Source: Nonomuraea sediminis (GTDB lineage: Bacteria; Actinomycetota; Actinomycetes; Streptosporangiales; Streptosporangiaceae). Taken from it: a DNA stretch of 64,000 nucleotides. Below the pieces are notes generated by a model. That model saw nothing but the letters and a program-made list of their open reading frames with translations. It was not told the origin of the DNA and did not search any database. The DNA is taken from NCBI RefSeq assembly GCF_018531495.1, contig NZ_JAHDTI010000003.1, forward strand, positions 1 through 64,000. Direction: 5' to 3'. The translations under genes and the position numbers were made by a program. Shown here piece by piece: positions 59,987 to 64,000 of the stretch. Each line of letters begins with the position of its first letter. Positions within the stretch are counted from its first letter, which is position 1.

Positions 59987-60865
59987 ATGGTCTGCGTGAG
60001 TACAGCGCCGGCGCACCGGATGAACGAAGCCAATGGCGGACCCACGGTGGTCCGCATCCTCCTCGGCGGCCACCTGCGGCGCCTGCGCGAGGCACGCGGC
60101 CTCACCCGAGACGCGGCCGGGCATGTGATCCGGGCGTCCGAATCCAAGATGTGCAGGCTGGAGCTCGGCCGGGTCGGTTTCAAGGAGCGCGACGTCCGCG
60201 ACCTGCTGACCTTGTACGGCGTGAGCGAGGAGGAACGCGCGTCCCTGCTGGAGATGACCCGCGAGGCCAACGCGCCCGGCTGGTGGCAGCACTACAGCCC
60301 GGTGCTGCCGACCTGGGGCGAGGCGTACGTGGCGCTGGAGGAGGCGGCGAGCATCATCCGCGCCTTCGAGATCCAGTTCCTTCCCCCGCTGCTGCAGACC
60401 GACGACTACGCGCGCAACCTCCTGGCGCTCCAGCATCCCGACTCGTCCGACGCGGAAACGTCCCAGCGAGTCTCCCTGCGCGCCCGCCGCCGCCAGCTCC
60501 TCGACCAGCCCGACGGCCCTCAGCTGTGGGCGGTGATCGACGAGGCGGCTCTACGCCGCCCCATCGGCGGCGAGGAGGTCATGCGAGCCCAGATCGACCA
60601 CCTCATCCAAACAGCGGAGACCTACCCTCACATCACCATCCAGGTACTGCCGTATTCCAAGGCCAGCCACGTCACGTGCCCCGGCTTCACCCTCCTCCGC
60701 TTCGCCGAACGCGACCTTCCCGACGTCATCTACCTGGAACACCTCACAGGCGCCCTCTACCTGGACAAGCCCGACGAGGTCCAGGCATACCGCGTAGCCA
60801 TGGACCAACTGACCATCTACGCCCTGACCCCCGCCGACAGCCTCGCCTTCCTCCACTCCCTCTAA
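59987..60865 (+). CDS. XRE-family regulator with DUF5753 domain
   Basis: About 292 residues. Helix-turn-helix LREARGLTRDAAGHVIRASESKMCRLELG, quoted by halves; DUF5753 from about 110 (APGWWQHYSPVLPTWGEAYV, IIRAFEIQFLPPLLQTDDYA, GPQLWAVIDEAALRRPIGG, ITIQVLPYSKASHV). Such proteins usually stand beside a small DUF397 gene; none is found here. The start is ATG 59987 or GTG 59996; the upstream frame to 59897 is unlikely. No ribosome site, so possibly leaderless. Confidence 0.88.
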   Translation: MVCVSTAPAHRMNEANGGPTVVRILLGGHLRRLREARGLTRDAAGHVIRASESKMCRLELGRVGFKERDVRDLLTLYGVSEEERASLLEMTREANAPGWWQHYSPVLPTWGEAYVALEEAASIIRAFEIQFLPPLLQTDDYARNLLALQHPDSSDAETSQRVSLRARRRQLLDQPDGPQLWAVIDEAALRRPIGGEEVMRAQIDHLIQTAETYPHITIQVLPYSKASHVTCPGFTLLRFAERDLPDVIYLEHLTGALYLDKPDEVQAYRVAMDQLTIYALTPADSLAFLHSL

Positions 60866-60870
60866 CCCCA

Positions 60871-60908
60871 CCCAGGGACGCCGGGCCCCCATCGACCCGG
60901 CGCCTGGG
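60871..60908 (+). terminator. Hairpin after the XRE-DUF5753 gene
   Basis: CCCAGG-GA-CGCCGGG pairs with CCCGGCG-CCTGGG, a 13-bp stem with a two-base bulge and a 10-base loop, 5 bases past the stop. No T-tract. Confidence 0.55.
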
Positions 60909-61261
60909 GCCTACCGCGAGATTCGGCGCCCTGAATCGGCCAGCCGACCCCCGGGCACCCGCCCAAGCATCGCGCCAGAGCCTGCCGCGCCCGGGGCTTC
61001 GCCGTACATCACCACGCCGACGCGGTGCCCTGCTTCGTTACGGCACCGCGCATCTGCCGTGGCGCCCTTCGTACCGCGCCACCACAGGGGATCTGTCAGG
61101 CGGCGCGACCCCTGATCTCGTCGTAGGCGGTATCGGGTTCGGGGATCGCCACACGAGGGGCACTCACCGGACGACGTGGCGCGCGGTGCGGCGTGGTGCC
61201 GAGAGCGGGCGCTCGCCGTACGGCCAGGTAGGGGCCGCGGTTGGGGCCGCGGCCCGGGTGG
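60909..61261. other. 353-base stretch with no gene recognised
   Basis: Frames here give Arg/Pro/Gly-rich translations without family signals on either strand. No repeats or tRNA features were found. It separates the XRE gene from the convergent DUF305 gene and may hold debris of the missing DUF397 partner, though I see no trace of it. Confidence 0.4.
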
Positions 61262-61879
61262 TTAGAGGCGGGTGAGGAGGGACTGCATCTGGGTTACCTC
61301 TGCCTGCTGGGCGGACTCGATGGTTTTGGCCAGGGACTTGGCCTGGTCGTTCGAGCCTTGGGCCTGCTCGGTGCGGGCCATGTCGATCGCACCGTTGTGG
61401 TGGGCGATCATGAGGCGGGCGAAGAGCCGGTCGAAGGCGGCGCCCTTGGCCGACTCGAGCTTCTTCATGTCCGCCTTCGACATGATGCCGGGCATGTCAT
61501 GACTCATCCCGCCGGACGGGGCGGGCTTGCCCCAGGCCTCCAGCCAGCCGCGCATGGTCTGGATCTCCGGGTCCTGGGCGGCCTTGATCTTGGCGGCCAG
61601 GTCCTTGATCTCCTTGTTCTGCGCGCGGGTGGCGGCCAGGTCGGCCATCTCCACGGCCTGTTCGTGGTGCGGGATCATCATCTGCGCGAACATCACGTCC
61701 ACGTCGCTGTAGCCCACGGCGGAGCCCGACGGCGAGGACATGGCGGACATGTCATGCGAAGTCGCCGCCGAGGCAGTGGCTGTCGGCATGGCGGCCATGT
61801 CGTGGGAAGTCGTGCCGCACGCCGTAAGCACAGCGAGTGTCCCGGCTGCCAGGGCGGTGAGCATGATGCGGTTGGTCAT
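61262..61879 (-). CDS. DUF305 lipoprotein
   Basis: 205 residues. Lipoprotein signal TNRIMLTALAAGTLAVLTACG (lipobox LTAC). DUF305 four-helix domain in two halves: VDVMFAQMMIPHHEQAVEMADLA, quoted as MMIPHHEQA, and RLFARLMIAHHNGAIDMA, each with an M…HH motif. His/Met-rich linkers (SHDMAAM, SHDMSAM, SHDMPGIM) suggest copper binding outside the membrane. The DUF6153 gene follows 51 bases upstream on the same strand. Confidence 0.9.
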   Translation of the reverse strand: MTNRIMLTALAAGTLAVLTACGTTSHDMAAMPTATASAATSHDMSAMSSPSGSAVGYSDVDVMFAQMMIPHHEQAVEMADLAATRAQNKEIKDLAAKIKAAQDPEIQTMRGWLEAWGKPAPSGGMSHDMPGIMSKADMKKLESAKGAAFDRLFARLMIAHHNGAIDMARTEQAQGSNDQAKSLAKTIESAQQAEVTQMQSLLTRL

Positions 61880-61930
61880 GGTTCTCCTTCGGTGATGCGG
61901 TGAAAGGTCGTCTGTCGCGCGACAGCCGGC

Positions 61931-62287
61931 CTAGATGCGCAGCACCGACAGGAGGGTCAGCGTGGGCTGCGGTGGCGGTCTGACCACGGGGAGGGTCACG
62001 ATCCCGCCGCAGGAGGGTTCTTCTCGGGTACGGCATGCCCGCCCCGCCGCCGCGATCAGCATCAGCACCAGGAGTGGCACGAGTACGGCGAGGCAGACGG
62101 AGCTCGGGTCAGGCATCCGGTGATCGTTCGAGGCCGTCGAGGACGCGTCCTGGATGTGCTCGTATGCGGGCATCGCCATCCCCGGGGACGGGGTGACATG
62201 ACCGAAGGTGTGCATTCCACACACCCCCGCTACGAGTAGGACGAACAGGAGCAAGCCTCCAAAGGGGATACGGACTGAACTGCCCAT
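61931..62287 (-). CDS. DUF6153 family membrane protein
   Basis: 118 residues. N-terminal membrane helix with GLLLFVLLVAGVCGMHTFGH, a short Met/His/Asp-rich outer loop, a second helix (CLAVLVPLLVLMLIAAAGR), and a cytosolic Pro-rich tail. The GxxGMHTxGH motif is the family hallmark. These proteins commonly sit next to DUF305 lipoproteins; a shared metal-handling role is inferred. ATG 62287 has GGGGGAG upstream. Confidence 0.75.
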   Translation of the reverse strand: MGSSVRIPFGGLLLFVLLVAGVCGMHTFGHVTPSPGMAMPAYEHIQDASSTASNDHRMPDPSSVCLAVLVPLLVLMLIAAAGRACRTREEPSCGGIVTLPVVRPPPQPTLTLLSVLRI

Positions 62288-62332
62288 ACTCCCCCTCGCC
62301 TAGATCGAAACTCCGGACTCAGGTCACCATAT

Positions 62333-62349
62333 TACGACGACCAATCGTA
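62333..62349. promoter_or_regulatory. TACGA-N7-TCGTA inverted repeat upstream of DUF6153/DUF305
   Basis: TACGA (62333-62337) and TCGTA (62345-62349) form a symmetric site in an AT-richer patch 46 bases before the DUF6153 start. Its position fits an operator for the two-gene metal-linked operon. Confidence 0.4.
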
Positions 62350-62446
62350 GGTTCGGACACAAGGCGCGCGGCCACGCGTCGCGTCAGGTCGCACGCCTTT
62401 TCGTCCGGCAGCCGTGCACCCGGCCGCTGCTGCCCGATCGATCAGG

Positions 62447-63895
62447 TTAGGCAGGGTTCGGCTTGTCGGCCGCATACTCGGCCAGGACGCGCTGGGCTAT
62501 GGCGAAGGCGGAGTTGGCGGCCGGGACGCCGCAGTACACCGCGGTCTGGAGCAGGACCTCCTTGATCTCGTCAGGCGTGAGGCCGTTGCGGAGGGCGGAC
62601 CGTACGTGCATGGCGAGCTCCTCCAGATGGCCCCGGGCGACGAGGGCGGTGATCGTGACGCAACTGCGGGTCCGGCGGTCGAGGCCCGGACGGTTCCAGA
62701 TGCCGTCCCAGGCGTATCGAGTGATCATCTCCTGGAAGTCAGCGGTGAACGGCGTCGTAGCGGCCACGGCCCGATCCACGTGCTCGTCCCCCAACACCTC
62801 CCGCCGAGTCCGCATCCCCGCAACCCACCGCTCATCCCCGACACCCAGCGAGCGCGGGTCATCCCCGGCACTCACGGAAGACACGGCATCCCCGGAGCGC
62901 GGGGCATCTGCGTCCGTGGTGTGCGTGGGAGGGGTGGGGATTATGGAGGGCTGGTCGTACTGGAGGAAGGTGAGGATGGCTCGGGTGGCTTCCTCCGGGT
63001 GTTGGACGGGGGCCAGGTGGGCGGAGCCTGGGAGAACTGTGAGGGTGGCGTTGGGGATGGCCTTGGTGAGGGTGAGGGAGTGGTCGAGGGGGGTGGCGGG
63101 GTCGTCGGAGCCGGCGATGACCAGGGTGGGCGCTTTGATCGTGGGGAGGCGGTCGCGCAGGTCGAAGGCCGCGAGGGCCTCGCAGCAGGCCGCGTAGCCC
63201 TCGGGGTCGACCTGGTCGAGCATGTCCAGCACCCAGCCGCTGTCGAAGCCGTTGGTGAACCAGCGCTCGGCCAGCGCCGGTGCCAGCACCCGTACCCCTT
63301 CCCTGCGCACCAGCGCCGCCCGGTCGAGCCACGGCCCCGGCTCGCCGAACCATGCCGACGTACAGCACAGCACCAGCCCGGTCACCCGCTCCGGCACTCG
63401 GGCCGCGATCGCCGCGGCCACCGCGCCGCCCAGCGAGATCCCTCCCACGACGAAGCGCTCGTCCTCCACGAGCTCCAGTACGGCTCCCGCGATCTCCTCC
63501 ACCGACAGCCCCGCGGCCTCCGCAGGGCGTTGGTCGGTCTGCGCAGGGCGTTGGTCGGTCTCCGTGGGGGAAATGCCTGTGCCCGGCTCAGGGAGGTCGG
63601 ATGTGTTCGGGGAGGTCGTCGACGGTCTCGGGTTGGGGTGGGTCGTCTCGTGGGGATGAGCTGGCTTCGCTGTTGGAAGGGCGGGGTCCTTCGTGAGAGG
63701 GGCGGGGTTGCCTGTGGGCAGGGCGGTGGGGGAAGGGGAGAGCCCGTGGCCGGGGAGGTCGTAGCGGAGGACTCGGTAGGAGCGGGTGAGGCGGGAAAGC
63801 AGGGGGCGCCAGACGTCCAGGGTGGTGCCCAGTGAGGGGCCGAGGACCAGGAGCGGTGCTCCGGACGGGCCGTCGATGCGGTGGTGCAGCTTCAC
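62447..63895 (-). CDS. pcaL: PcaL: 3-oxoadipate enol-lactonase fused to 4-carboxymuconolactone decarboxylase
   Basis: 482 residues. N-terminal alpha/beta hydrolase (PcaD) with YDLPGHGLS and nucleophile elbow VVGGISLGGAVAAAI; C-terminal PcaC domain from about 370 (ITRYAWDGIWNRPGLDRRTR, LVARGHLEELAMHVRSAL, QTAVYCGVPAANSAF). It carries out two steps of the protocatechuate branch of the beta-ketoadipate pathway. About 70 Pro/Thr-rich residues (roughly 55-125, with DQRPAQTDQRPAEA) are inserted inside the hydrolase domain, and a Ser/Asp/Pro linker joins the halves. GTG 63895 overlaps the PcaB stop (GTGA). Confidence 0.92.
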   Translation of the reverse strand: MKLHHRIDGPSGAPLLVLGPSLGTTLDVWRPLLSRLTRSYRVLRYDLPGHGLSPSPTALPTGNPAPLTKDPALPTAKPAHPHETTHPNPRPSTTSPNTSDLPEPGTGISPTETDQRPAQTDQRPAEAAGLSVEEIAGAVLELVEDERFVVGGISLGGAVAAAIAARVPERVTGLVLCCTSAWFGEPGPWLDRAALVRREGVRVLAPALAERWFTNGFDSGWVLDMLDQVDPEGYAACCEALAAFDLRDRLPTIKAPTLVIAGSDDPATPLDHSLTLTKAIPNATLTVLPGSAHLAPVQHPEEATRAILTFLQYDQPSIIPTPPTHTTDADAPRSGDAVSSVSAGDDPRSLGVGDERWVAGMRTRREVLGDEHVDRAVAATTPFTADFQEMITRYAWDGIWNRPGLDRRTRSCVTITALVARGHLEELAMHVRSALRNGLTPDEIKEVLLQTAVYCGVPAANSAFAIAQRVLAEYAADKPNPA

Positions 63896-64000
63896 AGCTC
63901 TCCCAGGATTCTGTCGATCAGTTCCGACGCCGCGCCGAGGTAGCCGCGTGGGTCCTGGTCGGCATCGGGATGTACGGCGAGCCGTTCGGAGACGAGGCCG
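63892..64000 (-). CDS. pcaB: PcaB C-terminus: 3-carboxy-cis,cis-muconate cycloisomerase (truncated by window end)
   Basis: Only the last 35 codons are visible: GLVSERLAVHPDADQDPRGYLGAASELIDR followed by ILGEL and TGA, quoted as SERLAVHPDADQDPRGYLG. The ending DPRxYLGAA..lID is typical of PcaB of the fumarase/adenylosuccinate lyase superfamily, and the fused PcaL gene following with a four-base overlap supports it. Confidence 0.75.
   Translation of the reverse strand, partial: GLVSERLAVHPDADQDPRGYLGAASELIDRILGEL

Noticed and set aside
61241..61903. Plus-strand frame opposite the DUF305 gene
   Set aside because: His/Gly/Leu-rich antisense of a gene with a clear lipobox and paired M…HH motifs on the other strand.

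Overview
The window is very GC-rich DNA with dense, overlapping genes, frequent GTG starts and GGAGG-type ribosome sites. It carries many actinobacterial families: DUF5753 and MmyB-type XRE regulators, the actinobacterial SAM methyltransferase family, SpoIIE/RsbW/STAS switches, DUF305/DUF6153 and P450s. The set fits a filamentous actinomycete, probably of the Streptosporangiales (Nonomuraea-like). That placement is inference; no marker gene is present.

Layout. 1-3.0 kb: the 3' part of a repeat-rich secreted amidase, a 49-bp tandem array, and four tRNA genes (Gly, Cys, Gly, Val) closed by a terminator. 3.0-5.9 kb: gene debris, a secreted GH8 enzyme with a discoidin and an Fn3 module, and an ArsC-like protein. 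5.9-12 kb: a TetR/methyltransferase pair with a strong operator, a second TetR, an ABC exporter co-operonic with a two-component system, and a methyltransferase. 12.2-16.9 kb: an SF1 helicase overlapping a P450, and an unrecognised helical protein.

16.9-27.9 kb is the most striking block. It holds GH116, an oligosaccharide ABC importer (binding lipoprotein and two permeases, no ATPase), two DUF4185/GH183 proteins, a GH172 protein, and a divergent Tat-exported bicovalent-flavin oxidase. GH183, GH172 and GH116 together are the enzyme families known to dismantle mycobacterial D-arabinan. The block therefore looks like a complete foraging locus for lipoarabinomannan/arabinogalactan. Three AAnCGnTT (LacI-type) sites lie in its control regions.

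27.9-34.5 kb: a tightly overlapped eight-gene operon of unknown purpose, with two Zn alcohol dehydrogenases, a ferritin-like protein, an APCDD1-like protein, a MetX-like acyltransferase/hydrolase, two Nif11-like small proteins and an alpha/beta hydrolase. It is divergent from a truncated globin. 35.1-42.7 kb: a sugar nucleotidyltransferase, a membrane protein, a single-module KS-AT-ACP polyketide synthase, an MmyB-like regulator and an AAA ATPase that looks like a LAL regulator without its DNA-binding domain.

42.8-51.9 kb: one long operon mixing a sigma-factor partner switch (RsbU-like phosphatase, RsbW-like kinase, two STAS proteins) with a glycogen debranching enzyme, a DJ-1/AGE fusion, a ThDP enzyme and a DJ-1 protein. 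52.0-54.7 kb: a cNMP-domain histidine kinase joined to a degenerate IS701-like transposase. 54.8-58.6 kb: two GMC oxidoreductases and a double EthD protein. 58.8-62.3 kb: a methyltransferase, a possible minus-strand small RNA, an XRE-DUF5753 regulator, and DUF305 and DUF6153 proteins. 62.4-64 kb: the protocatechuate-pathway PcaL fusion and the end of PcaB.
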